Shown: in pieces, positions 1 to 6,116 of the stretch | How positions within the stretch are numbered: the first letter of the stretch is position 1 | Layout of the letters: every line of letters starts with the position of its first letter | NCBI GenBank assembly: GCA_036554605.1 | Contig: DATBMY010000158.1 | Location: 1-6,614, forward strand | Direction of reading: 5' to 3' | Length of the DNA: 6,614 nt | Source of the DNA: DATBMY01 sp036554605 | GTDB lineage: Bacteria; Acidobacteriota; Blastocatellia; UBA7656 | Position numbers and translations under genes: made by a program | Notes under the pieces: model-generated | Told to the model about the DNA's origin: nothing | Databases searched by the model: none | The model's input: only the letters and a program-made list of their open reading frames with translations

Positions 1-9
1 ATCCTGGTT

Positions 10-693
10 ATGAAAATAGCGCTTATCGGTTACGGCAAGATGGGGCAGATGATCGAGCAGGCGTCCGCCCGAAACCACTTAGAGGTCGCCGCGATCATAG
101 ACCCGGTGGCCGGCTCTCGCGGCAAGCTCGAAGAGGCCGAAGTAGCCATAGATTTCTCCGAGCCCAACGCCGTGCTTAAGAATCTGCGGCTGGTGGCTTT
201 AAACCGCGTGCCCATAGTCGTTGGCACTACCGGGTGGTACGATCACATCGATGAAGCGCGCCGCATAGTCGAAGAGAGCGGCATAGGCTTTGTTTATGGC
301 TCGAACTTTTCCGTAGGCGTGAACCTGATGTTCAAGATCGTCGAGCATGCGTCGCGGTTATTCGCGCGCTTCGGCTTGCACGACCCGTTCATCGAAGAGG
401 CACATCACAAGTTCAAAAAGGATGCGCCGTCGGGCACGGCCGTTTTTTTGAAGCGAATAGTCGAGGCCGGGCAAGGGCGCGAGGTTCCGACCGTAAGCAC
501 GCGCGCCGGATATATACCCGGCACGCACCGGGTCGGATTCGATTCCGAAGCCGATACGTTGACGATCACGCACACGGCGCGCAGCCGCGCGGGCTTCGCC
601 GACGGCGCGCTCGTCGCGGCCCGCTGGATAGTCGGTCGCACCGGCTTTTACGAGTTCTCTGAAATCATTGACGAACAACTAAAACAGGACTGA
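10..693 (+). CDS. dapB: 4-hydroxy-tetrahydrodipicolinate reductase (DapB), short form
   Basis: This cytoplasmic enzyme reduces 4-hydroxy-tetrahydrodipicolinate to tetrahydrodipicolinate with NAD(P)H, the second committed step of the DAP/lysine pathway. Visible in the 227-residue product: an N-terminal Rossmann nucleotide loop GYGKMG (residues 7-12), the VGTTGW segment (71-76), SNFSVGVN (98-105), and the family signature HHKFKKDAPSGTA at 132-144. By family knowledge H132 is the acid/base histidine, K136 the catalytic lysine, and the following SGT binds substrate. It is shorter than E. coli DapB (273 residues) because the loop region after the first Rossmann strands is abbreviated; Thermotoga DapB is similarly short, so I do not read this as a truncation. 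The ATG at 10 gives an intact N-terminal strand (MKIALIGYG), but only nine upstream bases are present, so its ribosome binding site and promoter cannot be judged. It is followed 36 bp later by dapA. Confidence 0.96.
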   Translation: MKIALIGYGKMGQMIEQASARNHLEVAAIIDPVAGSRGKLEEAEVAIDFSEPNAVLKNLRLVALNRVPIVVGTTGWYDHIDEARRIVEESGIGFVYGSNFSVGVNLMFKIVEHASRLFARFGLHDPFIEEAHHKFKKDAPSGTAVFLKRIVEAGQGREVPTVSTRAGYIPGTHRVGFDSEADTLTITHTARSRAGFADGALVAARWIVGRTGFYEFSEIIDEQLKQD

Positions 694-720
694 GTGAGAC
701 AAGCACGGCCCTCGGTCCTT

Positions 721-724
721 GGAG
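721..724 (+). promoter_or_regulatory. Ribosome binding site that sets the dapA start
   Basis: GGAG lies five bases before the ATG at 730. The reading frame is open back to a GTG at 694, directly after the dapB stop. That GTG has no Shine-Dalgarno sequence and would add 12 residues not seen in DapA proteins, so this site supports the ATG at 730. Confidence 0.7.
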
Positions 725-729
725 AAAGT

Positions 730-1620
730 ATGGCTGATATCTCCGCGTTGAGAGGCTGCGGGACTGCGCTCGTTACGCCGTTCAAAGATGACCTGTCGAT
801 CGACGAAGAAGCGCTCGGGCAATTCGTAGAGTTTCAGGTTTCCGAAGGGATAGACTTTCTTGTGCCCTGCGGGACTACGGGCGAGAGCGTGACCTTGAGC
901 TACGAAGAGCAGCGGCGGGTGGTCGAGCTGGTCCTCAAGGCAGCTGCGGGCCGCGTGCCGGTAATCGCGGGCGCGGGCGGAAATAATACCGCGCACGTCT
1001 TGGAGCTTGCGCGCCAGTACGAGCGACTCGGCGTCGACGGGCTGCTGTCGGTTGCGCCTTATTACAACAAGCCGACGCAGGAAGGTCTTTACCAGCACTT
1101 TCGCGCCATCGCCGAGGCGACGCGGCTGCCAATCATCGTCTATAACGTGCCGTCGCGCACGTCCGTCAATATACTGCCCGATACCATAACGCGGCTGGCC
1201 GAGATAGAAAATATCATCGGGGTCAAGGAAGCTTCGGGCGACATATCGCAGATCGGCGAGATAACGACGCGCGTGAGCGAAGACTTCAAACTCTTTTCGG
1301 GCGACGATTCATTGACGCTCCCCGTGATGGCGCTGGGCGGGGCTGGCATTATATCGGTCGCATCGAATGAAGCCCCGCGCCGGATGAGCGCGCTCGCGCG
1401 CGCATGCTCTGAGGGCGAGTGGAGAGAAGCGCGGGGGCTCAATCGCGAGCTGTACCCGCTTATGAAAGCGAATTTCATAGAGACGAGCCCCGGCCCGGTC
1501 AAAGCCGCGCTTGCAATGATGGGGAAGATTCGCGAGGTATATCGGCTGCCGATGGTTCCGGTCACGACCGAGACTAAAAGTAAGCTGCGCCGCGTGCTCA
1601 CCGATTTGAGGTTGATCTAA
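730..1620 (+). CDS. dapA: 4-hydroxy-tetrahydrodipicolinate synthase (DapA)
   Basis: This enzyme condenses pyruvate with L-aspartate-4-semialdehyde through a Schiff base, the first committed step of DAP/lysine synthesis, in the cytoplasm. From the ATG at 730 the product is 296 residues, close to E. coli DapA (292), and reads as one TIM barrel of the DHDPS/NAL family. The Schiff-base lysine is K166 in GVKEASGD. The proton-relay triad maps to T49 (in GTTGES, 48-53), Y112 (in YYNKP) and Y138 (in YNVPSRT), and R143 corresponds to the arginine at the active-site entrance. The SGDD segment at 190-193 and the GGAGIISV strand are also typical. All key residues are present, so it should be active. It sits 36 bp after dapB and only 3 bp before dapD, so co-transcription and perhaps translational coupling are likely. 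Lysine feedback sensitivity cannot be judged from the sequence alone. Confidence 0.96.
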   Translation: MADISALRGCGTALVTPFKDDLSIDEEALGQFVEFQVSEGIDFLVPCGTTGESVTLSYEEQRRVVELVLKAAAGRVPVIAGAGGNNTAHVLELARQYERLGVDGLLSVAPYYNKPTQEGLYQHFRAIAEATRLPIIVYNVPSRTSVNILPDTITRLAEIENIIGVKEASGDISQIGEITTRVSEDFKLFSGDDSLTLPVMALGGAGIISVASNEAPRRMSALARACSEGEWREARGLNRELYPLMKANFIETSPGPVKAALAMMGKIREVYRLPMVPVTTETKSKLRRVLTDLRLI

Positions 1621-1623
1621 ATC

Positions 1624-2454
1624 ATGGATCTGAGTGAACGCATCGACCAATTATTCGACAACCCGCCGGACGAGCCCGCGCAGGACCACTACGCGCTATT
1701 CGACGAATTCAAGCATAAGCTAAACGCGGGCGAGGTTCGCGCCGCCGAAAGAACAGGCGGGCAGTGGAGAGTGAACCTCTGGGTGAAGCGCGGCATACTT
1801 CTCGGCTTCAGGCTCGGCCACATGGCGAATTTTTCCATAGGCCACCAGTTTCGCTATTACGACAAGCACACCTATCCGCTAAAGCGAATCACCGCAGACG
1901 ACGGCGTGCGTATTGTGCCGGGCGGCTCTTCGATACGCGACGGCTGCTACATCGGGCGAGGCGTGACCTGCATGCCGCCGATGTACGTCAACGCCGGGGC
2001 CTATGTCGACGACGGGACTATGATCGATTCGCACGCGCTCGTCGGCTCGTGCGCGCAGGTGGGCAAACGCGTGCACATATCGGCGGGCGCGCAGATAGGC
2101 GGCGTGCTCGAACCAATAGGCGAAATGCCGGTCATCATCGAAGACGACGTGCTCGTGGGCGGCAACTGCGGCGTCTATGAAGGCGCGATAGTGCGCGAGG
2201 GCGCGGTGCTTGCCGCGGGAACGATACTGACCGGAGGCACGCCGGTTTACGACATAGTGCGCGGCCAGGTATATAAGAAGTCTGAGGACGGGCCGCTCGA
2301 AATTCCGGCGGGCGCGGTCGTCGTTGCGGGCTCGCGCGCGATTTCCAGCGGGCACGGCGCACAGCTTGGCCTTTCACTCTATACTCCAATCATAGTTAAA
2401 TACCGCGACGAAAAGACCGACGCTTCGGTGCGGCTGGAAGAGTTTTTGAGATGA
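1624..2454 (+). CDS. dapD: Tetrahydrodipicolinate N-succinyltransferase (DapD), divergent subfamily
   Basis: Predicted to transfer succinyl from succinyl-CoA to tetrahydrodipicolinate, committing the pathway to the succinylase branch. The 276-residue length matches E. coli DapD (274). Residues 1-90 form the DapD-type helical N-terminal domain (GQWRVNLWVKRGILLGFR, 46-63). Residues about 95-235 are hexapeptide repeats of a left-handed beta helix, including YVNAGAYVDDGTMID (121-135) and VGSCAQVGKRVHIS (140-153). The C-terminal beta segment ends SLYTPIIVKY. D135 aligns with E. coli D141. However, the position of E. coli E189 is G183 here, and the DTWATVG context is DSHALVG. It therefore belongs to a divergent DapD group, and the acyl donor is inferred rather than shown. 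The N-terminal domain argues against DapH acetyltransferase. Its start is 3 bp after dapA; the only nearby purine-rich site is GAGG at 1608-1611, 12 bases upstream, so coupling to dapA translation is plausible. Confidence 0.9.
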   Translation: MDLSERIDQLFDNPPDEPAQDHYALFDEFKHKLNAGEVRAAERTGGQWRVNLWVKRGILLGFRLGHMANFSIGHQFRYYDKHTYPLKRITADDGVRIVPGGSSIRDGCYIGRGVTCMPPMYVNAGAYVDDGTMIDSHALVGSCAQVGKRVHISAGAQIGGVLEPIGEMPVIIEDDVLVGGNCGVYEGAIVREGAVLAAGTILTGGTPVYDIVRGQVYKKSEDGPLEIPAGAVVVAGSRAISSGHGAQLGLSLYTPIIVKYRDEKTDASVRLEEFLR

Positions 2455-2456
2455 GC

Positions 2457-2473
2457 GTAGGGCGTTTACGCCC
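2457..2473 (+). repeat. GTAG plus small hairpin between dapD and the aminotransferase; possible solitary REP-like sequence
   Basis: Two bases after the dapD stop, GTAG (2457-2460) leads into a perfect inverted repeat, GGGCG (2460-2464), loop TTTA (2465-2468), CGCCC (2469-2473). The GTAG-then-hairpin layout resembles the arms of the large element at 5636-5755, though the stem is short and the sequence is not the same. It ends eight bases before the ATG of the next gene, where a Shine-Dalgarno would be expected and none is seen, so it could also affect translation of that gene. The hairpin is certain; the REP relationship is a guess. Confidence 0.4.
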
Positions 2474-2481
2474 ACTCGATT

Positions 2482-3627
2482 ATGTTCACCCCGGCGGACC
2501 GGCTCAAGAATATCCGCAAGAGCGCCACTCGCGTGCTCTACGACAGCGCGCCCCCGGGCTCCATAAATATGGGGCTCGGCGAGCCGGACTTCGCTACGCC
2601 TGAATTCATACTCAGCGAAGCCATCCGCGTTATCGAAGAGGAACACAACGGCTATACGCCGAACGCAGGCATATACGCTTTGCGCGAGCGCATAGCCCAT
2701 TATCACAGCGGCGAAGCGCGCACTTACACGCCCGCGTCGGTCTGTGTAATGAACGGGTCCGAAGAAGCGCTCTTTGCGACGGTGATGACGATAGCAGGGC
2801 CGGGCGATGAAGTGCTGCTGCCTGACCCCGGATACCTTGCTTATCCGCCAATACTCGATATGGCGGGCGCGCGAGCGCGTTATTATTCGTTGCCCGCGGC
2901 GCGCGGTTTCACCTTTGACCGCGAAAGCTTCGACCGCGCCGTTACCGATAAGACAAAGCTCGTCATACTGCTCTCGCCGTCGAACCCGACGGGGCGCGTG
3001 ATTGCGCGCGGCGATCTGCAATTTATCGCAAAGCGGCTCGGCGGATCTGGCGCGATTGTCATATCCGACGAGATATACCGCGACCTCTATTTCGATGAGC
3101 GCCCCGGTTCCATATCGGACTTTTACGACAGAACGATAATCGTATCGGGGCTGTCGAAGAGCATGAGTATGACGGGCTGGCGAATAGGATGGGCGGTGGG
3201 GCCGGAAGAGATAATCAATCACATCACCGTCATGCACCAGTACGTTTCGACCTGCGCGTCGGCGGTGACGCAGAAGGCTGCGGTGGTCGCGTTCGGCGAA
3301 GAGGCTGGCAGGGCGACCGCGGGCTTTCGCGATGAGCTGCGCAAGCGACAGGGCTGTATGCGGCGCGGCATAGAGCGCGAGCTGGGGCTGCCCTTCGTAG
3401 AGGGCGAAGGCGCGTATTACACGATGCTCGACGTATCGAGGTTCGGCCCCTCGATGGACACGGCGCTCCGTCTGCTCGAAAATCGAATCATCACGGTGCC
3501 GGGCTCCGCCTTCGGCCCGGAAGCCGAGGGCTATCTCAGGCTATCGTTTTCGATAAAGCCCGAGCTTATTGAAGAGGGCATATGCCGCATCGCCTCGGGC
3601 CTGGACCTTTCACCCCGCGCGGAATAA
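2482..3627 (+). CDS. Class I/II PLP aminotransferase, probable N-succinyl-LL-DAP aminotransferase (DapC role)
   Basis: This is a fold-type I, aspartate-aminotransferase-like PLP enzyme of 381 residues, full length for the family. Visible motifs: GLGEPDFATP (31-40), GYTPNAG (57-63), the PLP-ring asparagine N168 in SPSNPTG, D196 and Y199 in SDEIY, the Schiff-base lysine K226 in SGLSKSMSMTGWRIGW, and the carboxylate-binding arginine R353 in YLRLSFS. Substrate specificity cannot be read from these motifs. Position directly after dapD, 27 bp away, suggests it transaminates N-succinyl-2-amino-6-oxopimelate with glutamate, giving succinyl-LL-DAP. LL-DAP aminotransferase (DapL) is less likely because that route bypasses DapD. 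A general aspartate or aromatic aminotransferase remains possible. The ATG at 2482 is the first start after the in-frame stop at 2458; no clear Shine-Dalgarno precedes it, and a small hairpin occupies that space. I leave the symbol blank because dapC is inferred from context. Confidence 0.9.
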   Translation: MFTPADRLKNIRKSATRVLYDSAPPGSINMGLGEPDFATPEFILSEAIRVIEEEHNGYTPNAGIYALRERIAHYHSGEARTYTPASVCVMNGSEEALFATVMTIAGPGDEVLLPDPGYLAYPPILDMAGARARYYSLPAARGFTFDRESFDRAVTDKTKLVILLSPSNPTGRVIARGDLQFIAKRLGGSGAIVISDEIYRDLYFDERPGSISDFYDRTIIVSGLSKSMSMTGWRIGWAVGPEEIINHITVMHQYVSTCASAVTQKAAVVAFGEEAGRATAGFRDELRKRQGCMRRGIERELGLPFVEGEGAYYTMLDVSRFGPSMDTALRLLENRIITVPGSAFGPEAEGYLRLSFSIKPELIEEGICRIASGLDLSPRAE

Positions 3628-3631
3628 TCAC

Positions 3632-3635
3632 GGAG
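3632..3635 (+). promoter_or_regulatory. Ribosome binding site for the amine oxidase
   Basis: GGAG lies nine bases before the ATG at 3645. It favours this start over the in-frame ATG at 3582, which lies inside the aminotransferase gene and would place 21 extra residues in front of a typical signal peptide. Confidence 0.65.
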
Positions 3636-3644
3636 ATTGATGCC

Positions 3645-5639
3645 ATGAAAAAGAATCTATCGTCTGGTTTATTGAAAGCCTCTCTTACAATACTGGTATG
3701 CTTGCTCGCCGCGGGCAGGTCCTTCGCCGACACGAACGGCGCGGCGGCGCACCCGCTCGACCCGCTCGGCAAAGAAGAGATTATCGCCGCCGTCGATATA
3801 TTGAAATCGGCGGGGAAGGTGACGGCGGCGAGCCGCTACCCGATAGTCGTCCTGCGCGAGCCGCCGAAATCGGAGGTGCTTTCCTTCAAGCAGGGCGACG
3901 CCTTTCGCCGCGAAGCTTTCATCGTCATATATGAGCGCGATAAGAACAGTACCAGCGAAGCCGTCGTCGATCTCAGGAGTAAAAAGCTCCTCTCGTGGAA
4001 GGATGTTCCGGGCGCGCAGCCCAATTTGCTGATCGAAGATGTCATGCTGATGCAGACAATCGTTCGAGGCGACCCCGGTTTTAAAGAGGCGATCAGCAAG
4101 CGCGGCATCACCGATATGAGACAGGTGCAGGTAGATCCGTGGTCTGCCGGGTATTACGCTTTTCCGGATGAAGAGGGGAAGCGGATATTTCGCGCGGTCC
4201 CCTACCATAAGGGCTCGGCAAAAAACGCATACGCGCGACCTATTGAAGGTCTCCTCGCTTACGTGGATATGAATGCAAAGCGAGTGCTGAAGCTCATCGA
4301 CACCGGAGTCGTTCCCGTCTCACGACAAAGCGGCGATTATGACGAGCAGGCCGTCGGCAAACTGCGCGAGGCCCCGAAGCCTCTGGTGATAGCGCAGCCG
4401 GAAGGCGCGAGCTTCACTATTGCCGGGCACGAAGTGCGGTGGCAGAAGTGGCGCTTTCGTTACAGCATGCACCCGCGCGAAGGGCTCGTTCTGCACATGG
4501 TCGGGTACGAAGAGCAGGGCAAGGTGCGCCCGGTGATATATCGCGCGTCTCTATCCGAGATGGTTGTGCCTTACGGCGATCCGGGCGAGACGTGGTTTTT
4601 CCGCAATGCATTCGATATGGGCGAATATGCGATGGGGCGATTCGCCAATCAGCTTGAGCCGCTTACCGACGCGCCTGAGAACGCCGTTTTCCTAAACAAC
4701 ATTTTCCCGAACGAAGCGGGCGGCGCATTCGAAGCCCCGCGCACGGTCGCGATATTTGAAAGAGACGGCGGGTTGCTCTGGAAGCATCTCGATTTCGAAT
4801 CCGGGCGCAATGAGTCGCGCCGGGCGCGCCAACTCGTAATGTCGTGGATCGCCACAGTCGGAAATTACGAGTACGGGTTTAACTGGATATTTCATCAGGA
4901 CGGCACGCTTGTAATGGAAGTCGATCTGACCGGCATCATGCAGGCAAAGGGGGTGAAACCGGACGAGTCGGCGCATGCCGAACATTTCGGGCATATGGTG
5001 GCCGAAGGCGTGGCGGCCGTTCATCACCAGCACTTCTTCAATTTCAGGCTCGATACCGATATTGACGGTACGGCAAACAGCGTCGTCGAGATGAATACGG
5101 CGGCGCTGCCTGCCGGGCCGAGGAATCCTTACGCGAATGCGTTCACGATGACCGAAACGCTGTTGAGCAAGGAAAAGGATGCGCAGCGGCTGGTCAATAT
5201 GCAGACGGGCCGCAAGTGGAAAGTCATAAACCCGGGCGCGAAAAACAGCCTCGGCCAGCCCGCCGGGTACATGCTCGTGCCGGGCGAGAACTCTCTGCCC
5301 TACGCTTTGCCCGAGTCATCCGTGAGAAAGCGCGCGGGCTTTTTGAATGCCCACCTGTGGGCCACGAGGTTCGAGCCAGGTGAGATGAACGCGGCCGGAT
5401 ATTACGTAAGCCAGAGCAAGGGAGGCGACGGGCTGACCAGGTGGACGGCGGCCAATCGCCCGATTGAGAATCAGGACGTTGTGCTGTGGTACACGCTCGG
5501 CGTCACCCATATCCCGAGGCCCGAAGAGTGGCCCATAATGACCGTCCATAAAGCGAGCTTCAAGCTGATCCCCGCGGGGTTCTTCGCGCGCAACCCGGCG
5601 ATTGATGTACCAAAACCGAAGGCAAACGGCCAGCGGTAG
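3645..5639 (+). CDS. Copper-containing (topaquinone) primary amine oxidase, exported
   Basis: Oxidatively deaminates a primary amine to an aldehyde, producing ammonia and hydrogen peroxide. The 664-residue product begins with a Sec-type signal peptide: KK at 2-3, hydrophobic core about 8-23, likely cleavage after SFA at 28. It should act outside the cytoplasm. Domains: N2 about 36-120 (starting HPLDPL), N3 about 130-235, and the beta-sandwich catalytic domain about 245-656. There is no extra N-terminal D1 domain like that of E. coli TynA. Catalytic set: base D324 in FDMGEYAMG, topaquinone precursor Y408 in TVGNYEY, copper ligands H461 and H463 (HQH), and H622 in THIPRPEEWP. All are intact, so self-processing to active enzyme is expected when copper is available. 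The start is 17 bp after the aminotransferase stop, suggesting read-through from the dap operon. The stop codon is the TAG of a REP arm. The natural substrate is unknown. Confidence 0.95.
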   Translation: MKKNLSSGLLKASLTILVCLLAAGRSFADTNGAAAHPLDPLGKEEIIAAVDILKSAGKVTAASRYPIVVLREPPKSEVLSFKQGDAFRREAFIVIYERDKNSTSEAVVDLRSKKLLSWKDVPGAQPNLLIEDVMLMQTIVRGDPGFKEAISKRGITDMRQVQVDPWSAGYYAFPDEEGKRIFRAVPYHKGSAKNAYARPIEGLLAYVDMNAKRVLKLIDTGVVPVSRQSGDYDEQAVGKLREAPKPLVIAQPEGASFTIAGHEVRWQKWRFRYSMHPREGLVLHMVGYEEQGKVRPVIYRASLSEMVVPYGDPGETWFFRNAFDMGEYAMGRFANQLEPLTDAPENAVFLNNIFPNEAGGAFEAPRTVAIFERDGGLLWKHLDFESGRNESRRARQLVMSWIATVGNYEYGFNWIFHQDGTLVMEVDLTGIMQAKGVKPDESAHAEHFGHMVAEGVAAVHHQHFFNFRLDTDIDGTANSVVEMNTAALPAGPRNPYANAFTMTETLLSKEKDAQRLVNMQTGRKWKVINPGAKNSLGQPAGYMLVPGENSLPYALPESSVRKRAGFLNAHLWATRFEPGEMNAAGYYVSQSKGGDGLTRWTAANRPIENQDVVLWYTLGVTHIPRPEEWPIMTVHKASFKLIPAGFFARNPAIDVPKPKANGQR

Positions 5640-5662
5640 GGGCAGGGCTCGTCCCTGCCCGA

Positions 5663-5679
5663 ATCGTGCTTCGCACGAT
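5663..5679 (+). other. Inner hairpin 1 of the REPIN-like element
   Basis: ATCGTGC (5663-5669) pairs perfectly with GCACGAT (5673-5679) across a TTC loop. It lies just inside the left arm and is not a copy of the arm sequence. It may be the inner structured spacer of the element. Confidence 0.75.
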
Positions 5680-5711
5680 GATGGCGATGATCTACTCGGT
5701 AAATGGCACTC

Positions 5712-5728
5712 ATGGCCCTTCGGGCCAT
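5712..5728 (+). other. Inner hairpin 2 of the REPIN-like element
   Basis: ATGGCCC (5712-5718) pairs perfectly with GGGCCAT (5722-5728) across a TTC loop, directly inside the right arm. It shares stem length (7 bp), loop and the central CTTCG with inner hairpin 1 but has a different stem sequence. Confidence 0.75.
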
Positions 5729-5773
5729 CCGGGCAGGGACGAGCCCTGCCCCTACACCGGCGCGGATTGTTTC

Positions 5774-5782
5774 TGTTAAACT
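5774..5782 (+). promoter_or_regulatory. Possible extended -10 promoter for the 94-residue gene
   Basis: TG, one base, then TAAACT (5777-5782; 4 of 6 matches to TATAAT) lies 21 bases before the ATG at 5804. No convincing -35 is present, because that position falls on the edge of the REPIN arm. This is a weak call from pattern alone. Confidence 0.25.
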
Positions 5783-5803
5783 GAATGCGGCGCAAGGGAC
5801 CGC

Positions 5804-6088
5804 ATGGGTGAAAGAATAAAGCGACTCGCGATATGGTGGCTCGGCTGGGCCTTTATAGTGCTGGGCATTTTGGGTCTTTTCCTCCCCATCCTTCAGGGGA
5901 TACTTTTCCTGCTGATCGGTCTATCGCTGCTCTCAAACTCTTCGCCCTGGGCCGCGCGCTTGCTCGGCAAAGCTAGGGAACGCTTTCCAAAGATCAGCAA
6001 AACCTATGACGAGGCGATGGTCAAAGCGCGTGAAATGCAGGCCCGGCTCTTTAATAAAAAGAAGAGCGCGGCGCGTGATCTGGAATAA
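5804..6088 (+). CDS. Small two-helix membrane protein, PGPGW/DUF454-like
   Basis: The product has 94 residues. A short basic N-terminus (GERIKRL) precedes a hydrophobic region with two likely membrane helices, about 9-28 and 31-45, separated by the turn LPILQG (27-32). A basic, amphipathic cytoplasmic tail follows from about 50 (SSPWAARLLGKARERFPK, then many K, R and E). The pattern of a turn proline, then LLIGLSLLS, then SPWARRLL-like residues resembles small proteins called PGPGW or DUF454 (YbaN), but the PGPGW signature is replaced by PILQG, so family assignment is uncertain. The function is unknown. AAGGGA at 5794-5799, four bases before the ATG, is a plausible but close Shine-Dalgarno. 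The gene is separated from the amine oxidase by 164 bp holding the REPIN and from the next gene by 95 bp with a promoter, so it may be a one-gene unit. Codon use matches its neighbours. Confidence 0.75.
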   Translation: MGERIKRLAIWWLGWAFIVLGILGLFLPILQGILFLLIGLSLLSNSSPWAARLLGKARERFPKISKTYDEAMVKAREMQARLFNKKKSAARDLE

Positions 6089-6116
6089 CCCGCCTGCTCG
6101 TGTCGCTTTCGTCGCT

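Larger units (their letters stand above)
5636..5755. repeat. REPIN-like element: two GTAG-hairpin REP arms in inverted orientation
   Basis: The outer arms, 5636-5661 and 5730-5755, are perfect 26-bp reverse complements. Each arm begins at its outer end with GTAG and contains its own hairpin: GGGCAGGG (5640-5647), loop CTCGT, CCCTGCCC (5653-5660), mirrored at 5731-5751. The 68-bp core holds two more hairpins with TTC loops. GTAG followed by a GC-rich hairpin is the known layout of REP sequences mobilised by RAYT (TnpA-REP, Y1 HUH) transposases, and two inverted REPs make a REPIN. The left GTAG supplies the TAG stop of the amine oxidase gene. No transposase is in the window, so it would have moved in trans. 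It may also act as a 3' mRNA-stabilising or partly terminating structure. No T-run follows, so a classic intrinsic terminator is not supported. The repeat structure is certain; the REPIN identity awaits further genomic copies. Confidence 0.8.

Noticed and set aside
694..729. GTG at 694 as the dapA start
   Set aside because: It directly abuts the dapB stop, lacks a Shine-Dalgarno sequence, and adds residues outside normal DapA. GGAG before 730 and a length of 296 residues favour the ATG.
1879..2355. Minus-strand open frame of 158 codons opposite dapD
   Set aside because: Composition is dominated by Arg, Ala and His and mirrors the codon pattern of dapD; no start context or recognisable domain.
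2374..3237. Long open frame on the minus strand (287 codons) across the aminotransferase
   Set aside because: It lies wholly opposite a clear PLP aminotransferase with intact motifs, has arginine/histidine/alanine-rich low-complexity composition typical of an antisense frame in GC-rich DNA, and resembles no family I recognise.
3582..3644. Upstream ATG extending the amine oxidase by 21 residues
   Set aside because: It overlaps the aminotransferase coding sequence, has no ribosome binding site, and would put a non-hydrophobic stretch before the signal peptide. The ATG at 3645 has GGAG at proper spacing.
3660..3710. Lipoprotein signal (cysteine in the leader of the amine oxidase)
   Set aside because: The leader has LVC rather than a lipobox ending in Gly or Ala before Cys, and a later SFA site fits ordinary signal peptidase I cleavage.
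5640..5660. Intrinsic transcription terminator at the left arm hairpin
   Set aside because: The GC-rich stem fits, but no run of T follows it on either strand; the matching inverted copy 70 bp away is better explained by a REPIN. Partial termination remains possible.
5636..5755. Single-unit or degenerate CRISPR array
   Set aside because: The repeats are inverted, not direct, and there are only two arms; spacing and structure do not fit CRISPR.
5602..5784. Short plus-strand and minus-strand open frames through the inverted repeat
   Set aside because: They exist only because the palindromic repeat lacks stops; they overlap the amine oxidase end in another frame and show no domain.
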